Assembly (NCBI GenBank): GCA_009801015.1
Contig: VHZZ01000537.1
Coordinates: 168,439 to 199,438 of the forward strand
Source: Silene noctiflora
Lineage: Eukaryota > Streptophyta > Magnoliopsida > Caryophyllales > Caryophyllaceae
Direction: 5' to 3'
Length of the DNA: 31,000 nucleotides
The stretch's first letter is position 1; each line of letters opens with the position of its first letter. Both the position numbers and the translations under genes were made by a program. This document shows, piece by piece, positions 20,880-30,777 of this stretch. The notes under the pieces were generated by a model, which was given only the letters and a program-made list of their open reading frames with translations, made no database searches and was not told the DNA's origin.

Positions 20880-22893
20880 CTTGAATCACACAAGTTTCAT
20901 GTGCATATATACCGATGTACTCTTCCCAGAAGTGACGCTTAAATTGGCTTTCACACGATCTCAAGTCCCAACAACTATAAATCAAGCAACTTATATGTTT
21001 TATACATGGCACACACTAACCCTTTGATGTTTAGTGCTCCATAGACAATCAACTCATCCTAGCAGAAGAATTCTACACTACCAGGGGGCAACTCCCTTTG
21101 TGTCCACTAGTTAGGGAAAAAAAATCAACATGTGCCACAATCATGGTGTAAAACATCGGTTTTGGGATCAGTTGTCCTCGTCACAATATAAACATTGTTC
21201 ACAGAGCCTCATAATGAGGTATCATTAACCTTCAGACCCGCTACAAAGCGCTTGTGAGTTGTGAGGCGGTCACAGTTCATATTTAATTCTATGGCCGTAA
21301 CAGCTGTGTTTAGGCAGGGTTGTGCCCTTACCAGACATAGATTCAGTTACAAGTCGTCATTCTTACCTAGGAAAAACAGTAGAGATATGCAGTGAAATGT
21401 ACTTTGAGATGACATCAACATCAGCAGGTGCTCATTGTTTTCAGTCTTGACCACGACTATCCCAAACCAACCGGGTGAGTCTTCTCCTTAGGTACCAAGT
21501 CAAATAGTATATGAGTAGACCCCTCCCAACTTTTGTTTCTTCCCAAGAGTCAAAAATCGAACAAATGTACCACTTGTCTACCAAATGAAAGTCGTTATCA
21601 CTCGTACCCATCAGTCCATCACAACGGTTTCATTATGAGACTGCCCACATAGTCACCACTATAACATATTACTCATTTAACTATCATGGAAAATACAAAT
21701 GATAGAATAAGAACGTCTTACAACATAAGCAGCTCTTTGATTAGTTAAACACTCATTTATCATTATCAATAAATGAGGTATTTCACATTCAAAAGAACCG
21801 TTGTACAGTGTACATCGGTCTTACGCAATAGTGACAGCATGGAAAATTAGGTTGCTTTCCTAGTAAATTTCATCCAATAATTTGAAAGCATCAAATTAAC
21901 ACCATCCTCACACAAGTCAAAGTCAGAAAACAAAGCTGAAAAAAATATAAAAAATAGAACTGAAATAAATGTCAAAGCACAAAGATCAAGGGTACCATTG
22001 AATAGGTAGCTGCAGGCCATGCAATCAAGCAACCTTGAAAGTCTCCCCAACTAAATTTTTCAGAAGAGGTTAAGGCAAAATGAGGAGCTCATCATAGACT
22101 GCTGTGCAGCACCATCTACTTAATGTTCAGCTGATCAGTAGGCTTGTCCACACCATCTGTTGCTTGCTACTTGGAACTATCATTTATATTGAAACTATCC
22201 TCAAACACTTGTCTCATGCAAAAAAATATTGAGCTCTATTTTTACTTGTCTCCTCCTGAAACCAAAGGGTTATACAGTAAAAACCTTAGAAATACAGATT
22301 TCATACACACAGCAAAATACGTCCTCATTCTCTAGTTACGTGTCAAGCGAGCACATATGGTTTACGTTCCTGACAGCGTAACCATGGATGAGGACTTTTA
22401 TCCTACAGTTGATAGACTGAAACATGTAACAAATATTATACAGTACTCTATAGATGTTGGTTTTATCTGTAGTAAAAAGCAGTGAAATACTAAGATAACT
22501 ACTAACATTCCTAATTTTGTCTTTCCTCAGACATTCTATTCTATAACACTACAAACCAATAAGTAATACAACAGGAATTTAAGGACAGATACATTAAAGC
22601 CATGTTACAGATATATCCAGCACGAAAATAGAACAAGTTGAGTATGGCTTTGCTTAGTGATTACAAACTTAGCTTCTATATTATATTTATAAGATGACAA
22701 TGACGACAACAATGTAATCCTAAAAGTCGGCTCAGTATAATTCCTAAAACAGATAATTTAACCCCGTTCAAACAATACATCAAGTAGTGTAGTTTACTTC
22801 TAGTTTATGCACACTTCTGTGCCTGTAGGTTGCATAATGGACATTTGTCATCAAGAGCAGATTTTAACTAATAAATTGAAAGCCTGAACATCC
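20880..22893. other. Unexplained region, possibly introns/exons of the minus-strand gene, then upstream region of the proline-rich gene
   Basis: Two kilobases with no confident coding assignment. Short open frames (20797-21012, 21847-22050, 22144-22335) have no recognisable domain. A 56-codon plus-strand stretch around 22335-22490 (containing VYVPDSVTMDEDFYPTVDRL) is also unassigned. The segment from about 22700 to 22893 is presumably the upstream promoter of the proline-rich gene. Confidence 0.35.
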
Positions 22894-22902
22894 AATAAAT
22901 AG
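22894..22902 (+). promoter_or_regulatory. Possible TATA-like element of the proline-rich gene
   Basis: AATAAATAG sits about 80 bp before the ATG, followed by an A/C-rich stretch resembling a short plant 5' leader. The match to the TATA consensus is modest. Confidence 0.35.
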
Positions 22903-22974
22903 ACATGCATAACTAAGAACACAAATCAACAATCATGCAAGCAACAAAAAACAACCATTGATTTCTCAGTAGAG

Positions 22975-25110
22975 ATGAAATCAAGCATATTGTTAGCTAT
23001 TATAGTGACACTGCTTTTGATAACCCAAGCAATAACAGAAGCTAACACTTTCGAAACGCGGAGATCATCCAACCAAGATAGAGAAAACGATAATGATGAT
23101 GATAAAAGGTCACGAAACCTGCATAGAAGGGGAAGAAGAAGCAGAAGAGGAAGAGGAAAAATCAGAGGAAGGTCAAGAAGAGGTCCAAATAATTGTGACC
23201 CATTGTATAGCTTCTTGTTTGGGCTATGTGGACAGTGGCCTTTTCTGACTTCTCCTTCCCCTGACAACCCCTTTCTCCCGACACGACCACCTTCACCACC
23301 ACCTCTATCACCAGAACTACCACCCATTTCGCCACCTACTATCTTGCCTCCTCCTGAACAGCCTCCACCAACCCCAGCTTCACTTCTTCCCCCACCACCA
23401 CCTACGGAGATACCTCCATCGCTGCCACCACCGTCATTTCCACCGCCTCTACTGCCACAACCGTCACTTCCACCGCCGCTACTGCCACCCCCAGAGGTAA
23501 TACCGCCACCATTGCTACCGCCACCACTAATAATGCCGCCTCCATTGTTACCACCACCACAGATAATACTGGCTCCACCACTTGTTCCCTCACCGCCACC
23601 TCTGGTGCTGCCACCACCACTCCCGACGGTCCCTTCACCACCGTTTGAATGGCCACCGATGATATTGCCACCAATTTTATGGCCATGGCCATCTCCACCG
23701 GTCCTTCCACTTCCACCATCTGCACCTCCAGCAGTCACACTTTTACCACCACCTGTGTTGCCACCGCTGACATTGTTACCACCCCCATCCTCCATAGTCT
23801 CATCTCCACCGCCAATCGTAGAGCTTCCACCATCAACACCAATCATCACTTCACCACCCTCACCAGGGATCTCATCTTCACCAGTGGTTTTTCAGCCACC
23901 ACCACCAGCTCTTGGAATTCCACAACCAACAGCATCTCCACCACCAGTTCTTGGATTACCATTACCAACACCATCAACAGTTTTCTCACCACCACCATTA
24001 TCGGTAGTTCCATCTCCACCACCGCCCATTGGAATTCCGTTGCCAACACCATCCACTGATTTATCACCACCACCATTGCCTTCTTTTCCATCTTCACCAC
24101 CACCACCCGTCTTTGGATTACCATTACCGACACCATCCACAGTTTTGCCACCACCACCATTATCGATAGTTCCATCTCCATCACCACCCATAGGAATTCC
24201 ATTGCCAACACCAACCATAGGTTTCTCACCACCGCCACTGCCTGCTATCCCATCTTCACCACCACCACCACCACCAGTCTTTGGATTACCAATACCAGCA
24301 CCATCCACAGTCTTGCCACCACCGCCATTATCGATAGTTTCAACTCCACCACCACCACCTTCACCACCAGCCTTTGGATTACCACTGCCGACACCAACAG
24401 TTACACCACCACCCCCGTCATTGCCTACAACACCATCTTCACCAATAGGAACCTTGCCATTACCAGCTCCACCAGTCCAATTTCCACCACTCATCCCTGG
24501 AATTCCCCCAACTACTTCATCGCCACCACCTGTTTTTGAATTGCCACCTTCACCGCCACCACCTACGCCATTAGTAACTCCGCCACCACCTTCTCCGCCA
24601 ATATTTCAATTGCCACCCCTGTTTCCCCCAGCAACTTCTTCACCACTGCCAGTGTCATCTCCACCACCAGTTCTTGGAATTCCACCATCAGCACCATTAG
24701 TAACTCCATCACCACCACCACCACCACCACCACCTTCACCTCCATTGTTTCAGTTTCCACCCTTACTGCCGCCAATAACTTTCCCACCACAACTGCCACC
24801 CTTAGTGGTTCCACCAGTGTTCCAACTACCACCAGTGACTCTGCCACCCTGGACTCCTCTTGTTCAAGTTTCGCCTCCACCAGAGTCTGGTGATAGTGAA
24901 CAGCCACCAGAAACATGGCTGCCATGGTCACCATTACCATGGGAAGCACCAAGTGGCGGTAACAGCGGAGATGTTTTCAGTACACCACCAGTTGGAGGTA
25001 TTGATCAGCCACCAACAACATGGCCGTGGGAGGCACCTCCCGTAGGCAGTGATGATTATCCGCCGTTTTGGGAAAGTCCTCCATCAATATCAGATAACAC
25101 AAAATCTTAA
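22975..25110 (+). CDS. Secreted proline-rich protein (cell-wall/extensin-like), single exon, 711 aa
   Basis: The protein begins MKSSILLAIIVTLLLITQAI, a clear signal peptide (cleavage near residue 23). Next come an acidic patch (36-43), an Arg-rich segment (44-70) and a small Cys-pair motif, NCDPLYSFLFGLCGQWPF, with Cys74 and Cys85. From about 95 to 625 it is nearly all Pro with Ser, Leu, Val, Ile and Thr. The middle (about 320-480) has a 54-56-residue repeat alternating GLPLPTPSTV and GIPLPTPS blocks. The C-terminus is Trp-rich with two related units (QPPETWLPW and QPPTTWPWEAPP). It lacks the Tyr cross-link motifs of classic extensins, so proline-rich or hybrid proline-rich cell-wall protein is the better label. 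Pro residues in SPPP contexts would be expected to be hydroxylated and glycosylated (family knowledge). It converges with the F-box gene downstream. A rearranged fragment of the same gene lies at 28738-28969. Confidence 0.85.
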   Translation: MKSSILLAIIVTLLLITQAITEANTFETRRSSNQDRENDNDDDKRSRNLHRRGRRSRRGRGKIRGRSRRGPNNCDPLYSFLFGLCGQWPFLTSPSPDNPFLPTRPPSPPPLSPELPPISPPTILPPPEQPPPTPASLLPPPPPTEIPPSLPPPSFPPPLLPQPSLPPPLLPPPEVIPPPLLPPPLIMPPPLLPPPQIILAPPLVPSPPPLVLPPPLPTVPSPPFEWPPMILPPILWPWPSPPVLPLPPSAPPAVTLLPPPVLPPLTLLPPPSSIVSSPPPIVELPPSTPIITSPPSPGISSSPVVFQPPPPALGIPQPTASPPPVLGLPLPTPSTVFSPPPLSVVPSPPPPIGIPLPTPSTDLSPPPLPSFPSSPPPPVFGLPLPTPSTVLPPPPLSIVPSPSPPIGIPLPTPTIGFSPPPLPAIPSSPPPPPPVFGLPIPAPSTVLPPPPLSIVSTPPPPPSPPAFGLPLPTPTVTPPPPSLPTTPSSPIGTLPLPAPPVQFPPLIPGIPPTTSSPPPVFELPPSPPPPTPLVTPPPPSPPIFQLPPLFPPATSSPLPVSSPPPVLGIPPSAPLVTPSPPPPPPPPSPPLFQFPPLLPPITFPPQLPPLVVPPVFQLPPVTLPPWTPLVQVSPPPESGDSEQPPETWLPWSPLPWEAPSGGNSGDVFSTPPVGGIDQPPTTWPWEAPPVGSDDYPPFWESPPSISDNTKS
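23940..24400 (+). repeat. 162-168-bp in-frame coding repeats in the proline-rich gene
   Basis: Units starting TTTGGATTACCA or a close variant recur at about 23948, 24112, 24280 and 24371, the first three about 162-168 bp apart. Each full unit encodes paired GLPLPTPSTV and IGIPLPTP blocks separated by PPPLS. Unit lengths are multiples of three, so copy number can vary without breaking the frame. Confidence 0.75.
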
Positions 25111-26200
25111 AGATATGAAATAAGTCTCAAATTTTAGTATTTTTGTAGATAATATCAGTCTAAGCCTTTTAGTTTTGATGGTGTTTCTTCCAAAATAAAA
25201 ATGTATGTAGACCGTCATCGTCACATGTTTCCGTTTTATCACTGCTGAGTAGCAATTGTTTTTCAAAGAAAATTTTTCAGGCTTTTCAATCAAATTAGAA
25301 TTGTAACACATCGTCACATGCTGACAATGCCAAGGAAATCTTCTAGATATAGTTGTATTAGCCTAAACTTCATCTTCTCAGACACATATAAAGCCAATAA
25401 CAGCTTGAGAAGCATAATCAAGCACACTATGTGGAGACATGAGGTAGATAAGGGATCCAATGATAAACCTCAAAATTTGGATAATACTTTCCTAACTCTC
25501 GTTACCTAAGTGCTCTCTAAAAATCATAGGAGTGGTTGATAGAGAGACTATGTTTTACACATCTTATGACTTCAACCTAAAACACCACAACCTCCCAGTA
25601 AAACTAACATGGAGTTCGTAGCTTATTTACACATATAAGTATACTTTTTACTCATCCTAATCATCCATAACAAAAGTTCTTTAAAATTCAGGAAGATCAT
25701 TTTGGTACAAATTGCCTATAAATTTAGCTTTCTCATCCAATAATTTTGTTTCCCTCAAAAAATCTCTCTTGTGAGTTGCAACCACAACAAATAGGTCATA
25801 CACCCAACTTCAATTTTTCTGGTCTTTTCTCCAGGGTTTTGTCATGCAGCCAACTTATGAAGACCATTCCCGTTGAGTCGAAAGTGCTTGTACAAGGTAG
25901 ACAAGCAACAACTGTAGAAATATAAATCAACTTAAAAAAAAGGTATAGCTGCAAGGTGCACTTCAAATCAGATAAATAACAGGGATTAACAAATATGATA
26001 GCACAGACTAAAAAGCCGTATCAGACACTCAACAAGTGTCAGAAACAACACTCATGTCGGAGAGTCGGAGTAACACCCTTACTACAGCTTATAGCATTGA
26101 ATAACTTTCATCTCACCAGTCACCTCTATGATAGCTCAACGTCATAGCTTAAACTGAACATTTTAAATGTCAGACTGCCCTTCTCTATCCATAAAATATA
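25111..26200. repeat. Spacer, copy 1 of the tandem duplication
   Basis: The first part is the 3' UTR of the proline-rich gene. From 25383 to 26200 the sequence aligns with 28966-30364 downstream (for example ATATAAAGCCAATAA at about 25386 and 28969, and CATCTCACCAGTCACCTCTA near 26110 and 30270). No gene is visible. Confidence 0.8.
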
Positions 26201-26448
26201 CTCCCTCCATTCCACTTTTTTGTCCTCTTTTCTCCAAAATTTATTCCAAATTAATTGTCCCCTTTCTAAACGCGGTATGCTAAATGGGTGGAGTACCATT
26301 ATTACCCTTAATCTTTAACTACCACCCCCTCTATCAAACTGTCATTATCCCATTCTTCATAATTAAAGGGGTAAATTAGTACTTTTACCCTATTTCTTAC
26401 ATCCTTCCCAAAATGGAAAGCAGGCCAATAAAAATGGAATAGGAGGAG
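26201..26448. mobile_element. Stowaway-like MITE, 248 bp, absent from the duplicate copy
   Basis: The left end is CTCCCTCCATTCCACTTTTT and the right end is AAAAATGGAATAGGAGGAG, near-perfect inverted repeats, with TA flanks (26199-26200 and 26449-26450). The paralogous spacer at 30355-30375 reads AAAATATACATTATT without the insert, an empty site with a single TA. This confirms both the element's limits and its target duplication. Confidence 0.93.
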
Positions 26449-26717
26449 TACATTATTTTATTTATAAGTAACCTAGGATATCAAATAAATGACACCAATG
26501 GGGTGTTGCCATGTAAAAAAAGACACCAAAGGGAATGACACACTGACAAGTAAATTCAAATTCCATTGAGACTGAATTTTAATAATAGTGAAAGAAACAT
26601 GCCTATGAAAAATGTCTCCAGAAATTCTCGGTTTAGAATCGGTGGAACATAACAGGATGACAAAGCAGATATCAGTAGAGATGAATATCCAAATGAGAAA
26701 ATAATTATCCTTGCTCA
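26449..26717 (-). other. Probable 3' UTR of the F-box/LRR gene
   Basis: AT-rich DNA directly after the stop codon on the minus strand. It is partly conserved with the second copy (about 30365-30460 and 30680-30777), which has extra sequence in the middle. No other gene is visible. Confidence 0.5.
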
Positions 26718-28478
26718 TTAGCAGCACCATTCCGGAGCTAATGACGGAAAACCATGGTTCGAGAATAGTTCTGTTCCATTATTAGTTGAAGCAGACTTCT
26801 TGGAGGAGGTTATTGTCCTAAGAGAAGATCTAGAAGACACAATGCAAGCCAGCGTTTCAGGGTTCACACTGGAACATCTCGACAGATTAAGTTCCCGTAA
26901 GTTTGGGCAGTTTTCTACAAGCTCTTTCACGCTCTTTGACGTTAGAGCCCTACAACCTGCCAAGTTGACATTTACCAACTTAGGACATGCTTTAGCAATT
27001 ATTGATATGGATTCGTCACCAAATTTCCCCTCTTCGAGTTGTAGCAACTCCAACGCAAATCTTGTATTTTCAATACCCCTTCCAAATAACAATGATTGCT
27101 TCCACAATGCTATTTTCAAATGCTTTAGTTCATGAGAACAGTTCACTAATTTCTTTATCCCTTCGCTAGTGAGATTCCGACAATCACTTACATCAAGATG
27201 TATTAAATTAGGGCACATGAGCCCAATATTTTCAAGCATATCATCCGTCAAACGTGCATTTGAATCAAGTTTTAAGCACTTAATATTGTTCCCCTTGCCA
27301 AATCCTTCACCTAGTTCTCCCTCTCCAAGTAGTGTGCACTGGAATTTTATCTCTTCAAGTGCAGGACAATTCTTCACAAGCATTTGAAATGTAGAATTAG
27401 TTAATTCATAACAATAGCTTACACTAATCGCAACCAAATTGCCCAAGTAACAAACCAACCCTTTCATTGCCTCATCTGTCAAAAACACTTCCCCTTGAAG
27501 ATTCAACCTCTCTAACTTCGAATAAGCACGCAAAAACGTCGAAAGCCCATCCAACGAAACCTTATAACAGTAAGAAGCAGTAAACTTGGTCAAGGGTAAG
27601 TTAGCTTTTGCAATGGAACACAGCAACGTATCCTCTATATTCATAGTATAGAATTCAAGGTTTGACAAATTCCTACAAAACCCAATAGAACTCTCAATAC
27701 TGAACATAGAATTCGACATCTCCAGCCTCAATTGAAGCACTGTATTCATAGAAATCCTCTTCAACTTCGCACAATGGCGCATTACATACCCAATTCCATA
27801 TTGGGTGACAACACTACAACCATAAACCTCAACATCCTGAAGATCCGAACAACAATCAGACAACGCAATCAATGACTTATCAGTGATCAACACGTTACCA
27901 GACAAATTAACCCTCCTCAAAAAAGTCAACTTTTTAGCAATACCCGAAATACCCCTATCAGTCAAATCATTACGACTAACATCAATCTCCTCAATTAACG
28001 GAAAAACATCACAAACTTGAACAAGAATCTCATCCCACAAACCCTTAATATTACACAAAGTAAGCAATTTAACACTATTCGGGTTCGAACTTAGTTGCTG
28101 GAGACCCTTACTAGGGGCTGCGTCAAGGTCGCTGAGGTTGAGACAATGGAGGTGGGTGGCGGCGAAGGAGGTGATAAGAGAGAGGGTGGTTTCGACAGTG
28201 GCAGCAGAGGTGGCAGTGATGGAGAGGGAGTGCAAGGAGGCGGAGAAGCGGCGAAGGAGGGAGGGGAGGAGGGGGAGAAGGGATGGGAATAAGAAGAGGG
28301 AGAAAGGGAGGGAGTTGGTAAGGGAAAGAAGGTGTTTACAGGTTAAGGAGAGGGTGTGGATGTGGGTGTGGTGGTGGTGGTGGTGGTGTGTGTGGAGTTT
28401 GGAGAGGATTAATTTCCAGCAGTCTATCGGGAGGTCTAATATGGTGGTGGTTGATGAGGTGGTGGTGGGGGGTTCCAT
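26718..28478 (-). CDS. F-box/LRR-repeat (FBL) protein, single exon, 586 aa
   Basis: Likely substrate receptor of an SCF-type (SKP1-cullin-F-box) E3 ubiquitin ligase. The F-box lies at about residues 13-58: ILDLPIDCWKLILSKL, then a His-rich insert (HTHHHHHHHTHIHT), then LSLTCKHLLSLTNSL. After it come Cys-containing leucine-rich repeats of about 25-27 residues (for example VNLSGNVLITDKSLIALSDC, LIHLDVSDCRNLTSEGIKKL, LVNVNLAGCRALTSKSVKEL, LRELNLSRCSSVNPETLACI) out to about residue 555, then a Ser/Thr-rich tail ending EWCC. I chose the ATG at 28478, giving MEPPTTTSSTTT. The frame is open further upstream to a TTG at 28502, but that is not a normal plant start. The LRR pattern resembles plant FBL proteins such as the F-box/LRR-3 group. 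The substrate is unknown. A paralogue begins at the right edge of the window. Confidence 0.9.
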   Translation of the reverse strand: MEPPTTTSSTTTILDLPIDCWKLILSKLHTHHHHHHHTHIHTLSLTCKHLLSLTNSLPFSLFLFPSLLPLLPSLLRRFSASLHSLSITATSAATVETTLSLITSFAATHLHCLNLSDLDAAPSKGLQQLSSNPNSVKLLTLCNIKGLWDEILVQVCDVFPLIEEIDVSRNDLTDRGISGIAKKLTFLRRVNLSGNVLITDKSLIALSDCCSDLQDVEVYGCSVVTQYGIGYVMRHCAKLKRISMNTVLQLRLEMSNSMFSIESSIGFCRNLSNLEFYTMNIEDTLLCSIAKANLPLTKFTASYCYKVSLDGLSTFLRAYSKLERLNLQGEVFLTDEAMKGLVCYLGNLVAISVSYCYELTNSTFQMLVKNCPALEEIKFQCTLLGEGELGEGFGKGNNIKCLKLDSNARLTDDMLENIGLMCPNLIHLDVSDCRNLTSEGIKKLVNCSHELKHLKIALWKQSLLFGRGIENTRFALELLQLEEGKFGDESISIIAKACPKLVNVNLAGCRALTSKSVKELVENCPNLRELNLSRCSSVNPETLACIVSSRSSLRTITSSKKSASTNNGTELFSNHGFPSLAPEWCC

Positions 28479-28737
28479 AGGAGGGGGGATGAGGGAATTC
28501 AAGATTGATATGCAGCTTGCATTGTTCTTAATTTGGCCAAGATTTAGATCAAGACTTCAAACATTAAACATTGCGTTGACACAAGTTGAAAAAGTCAACC
28601 AAAAGTAAGACAGTTGCAGAATAAAATAGTGGTACGTCATCTTTAAACCTACAATGTGCAGCCACCTTGATGATCCATAGCCACACCACTGCCCATCCTG
28701 ACTCCCAAGCCTGAGTCCCGCTGCATCACATATAAAC
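28479..28737 (-). promoter_or_regulatory. Compact upstream region of the F-box/LRR gene
   Basis: Only about 260 bp separate the F-box start codon from the duplicated proline-rich fragment. It includes an inverted pair of W-box cores, GTTGAC at 28575-28580 and GTCAAC at 28594-28599, candidate WRKY-factor sites (family knowledge; function inferred). No clear TATA box. Confidence 0.4.
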
Positions 28738-28969
28738 AGCCACCATAGCCACCAACACAAATAATACCGCCTCCACCGCTTGTTCCATCACTGCCACCTC
28801 TGGCGCTGTCTTCACCACCAGTGCTGGAACTTACTCCACTACCCCATATGGTCCTTTCACCACCGTTTGAATGGCTACCAATTATATTGCTACAATTGTT
28901 GTGGTCATGGCATTCACCACCGGTCCTTCAACTTCCACCATCTGCACGGCTGCACCTCCAGCAGTCACA
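28738..28969 (+). pseudogene. Fragment of a second proline-rich protein gene
   Basis: Aligns with about 23540-23739 of the intact proline-rich gene (shared strings include CACCGTTTGAATGGC, CCACCGGTCCTTC and CACCTCCAGCAGTCACA). The original frame stays open here and reads, for example, SPPFEWLPIILLQ where the intact gene has SPPFEWPPMILPP, but a stop lies just upstream and there is no signal peptide or start. At 28966-28969 the gene sequence joins directly to spacer homologous to 25383, so the middle and 3' part are deleted. Pro codons are being lost (CCA to CTA, CAA), consistent with relaxed constraint. It is a dead fragment of a tandem duplicate. Confidence 0.85.
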
Positions 28970-30777
28970 TATAAAGCCAATAATAGACTTGAGAAGCATA
29001 ATCAAGCACATTATGTGGAGACATAAGGTCTAGTAAGGGATCCAATGGCATGCCCCAAAACTTGGAGAAGATTTCCTACGATTCTAAAAGGTTACTTGAG
29101 TGAGGCAGTCAGTGAGCTCTAAAAAGTTTTTGGTGTAGTTGATTAAGAGAGTGTGTTTTAGTAAAAATCTTACAAGCTCAATCTGAAATATCAAAAAACC
29201 CCACTACAACTAACATTGTCAGCCAATATTCAATGACAAGACGGTCTTATCCAAGTCTTGATGTTATGCTAAATACAGAAAATGGAAGCTTATAAACAAG
29301 TATAAATACAATTTTTACTCATTCTAATCATCCATAACAAAGTTGTTTAAACCAGGAGGAAGATTATTATAGTATGAATTGCATATAAATTAGGCGTCTC
29401 ATTTGATATTTATTTTCCTCCAAAAATCTATCTTGTGATTTTCAAACACACCAAGATAATATACAGGCTATACACGCAACTCCAATGTGTCTTGACTTTT
29501 CTACTGGGTTTAGTTATGGAACCGGCAACTTATGAAGACCATACTTATTGAATTTGAAAGGGCTTGTACAGGGTATATACACAATAATTAAAGAGATATA
29601 AATCAACTTAAAAATAGGCGTAGGAAAAAGCTGCAGACTGCACTTCAAATCAAATAAATAGCAGGAATAAACAAAAAAGACAGCACAAAACCAAATCACT
29701 CTGACATTACTTGTTATCACTTTGACATTCACAGAAACTATAACGCTAGCAAAAACAAGAACAGCAAAATACACACTAAAAAATGGAGTAGTAAAATTAA
29801 TAGAAATGGCAAGGATAGAGTCATAAACCTCCACGAATTTGAAGTGAAAAAGCAGATGCAGGTTCTAACTGTGATTCAGTGTATATTTATCCATTTACTA
29901 CCCATGGACAATAGCCAGTGATAATTCATTTCAGCACAGACCAAGGCCGCCGCCAGCACCTCTCCTATCACCACTGTTGACATAGCGTAAAGTATTGGCC
30001 AAGGTTGGTATGGAAACCCCCTACAAATACGGCATCTCCATTTTGTTTGTTGTGATATTTGGGGTTGCCACAAAGGGTCTTTCGATTGCTTATAGCTTTT
30101 ATCGTAAATGCAGAAAAGGTGCAACATATAGAGACTTCATCTAAACTTCTGAAGGCCATTCTATTACCAATTGTAGGTCTATGCATACACCCATATGTTC
30201 CTAAATAGAAGCCTTACATTTCATGGACATTAAGCTCCATTACTACTACAGCTTCTACAATTGAGCAAATTTCATCTCACCAGTCACCTCTATGATAGCT
30301 CAACATTGTAGCTTAAACTGTACACTTTAAAGTTCAGACTTCCCTTCTCAATTCTCAAAATATACATTATTTAAATATAGGTAACAGAGGATATCAATTA
30401 AAGGACACCAAGGGGGTGTTGCCCATGTACAAAAAAACAAAGAGAAATGACACGCTGACACCAATATGCATTAGGAGAGCAAAATGCTTAAGTTCATCGA
30501 GTTATATGATAACTTGATGCAAACACGGCAATATACTCAAAACAACTGGCATGCTACATTTTTTTTTCTACTTTCTTTGAAAGACAAGTAAAGCATTTCT
30601 CAAGGAGCTTAGTAACTAATCACTAGTAGAGCATTTTCCGATGAAAGGAATGCCGAGGAAACATGTATCAGTGTTGAACCAGTGGAACATACCAGGATGA
30701 CTAAGCAGATATCGGTAGAGATGCATATCCAAATGATTAAATAAATCTCCTTGCTCACTAGCGGCAGCAATCTGGAG
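28970..30777. repeat. Spacer, copy 2 of the tandem duplication
   Basis: Homologous to 25387-26717 with many substitutions and indels. It lacks the MITE of copy 1 (empty site at 30361-30366). It carries about 400 bp absent from copy 1 (roughly 29830-30225), which holds short minus-strand open frames at 29876-30186 without recognisable domains. A further unmatched block lies at about 30460-30680. Confidence 0.75.

Noticed and set aside
22335-22490. 56-codon plus-strand frame with VYVPDSVTMDEDFYP
   Set aside because: No homology I recognise, no start context or splice support; could be chance.
22926-24952. Long minus-strand Gly-rich open frames (307, 200 and others) opposite the proline-rich gene
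   Set aside because: CCx codons for Pro read as xGG Gly codons on the other strand, so open antisense frames are expected. The plus-strand frame has a signal peptide, conserved motif and full length.
28479-28502. Upstream extension of the F-box protein to a TTG codon
   Set aside because: No ATG there; the ATG at 28478 starts a normal N-terminus just before the F-box.
29876-30186. Minus-strand open frames of 72-83 codons in the copy-2-specific insertion
   Set aside because: No recognisable domain and absent from copy 1; probably inserted non-coding or fragmentary DNA.
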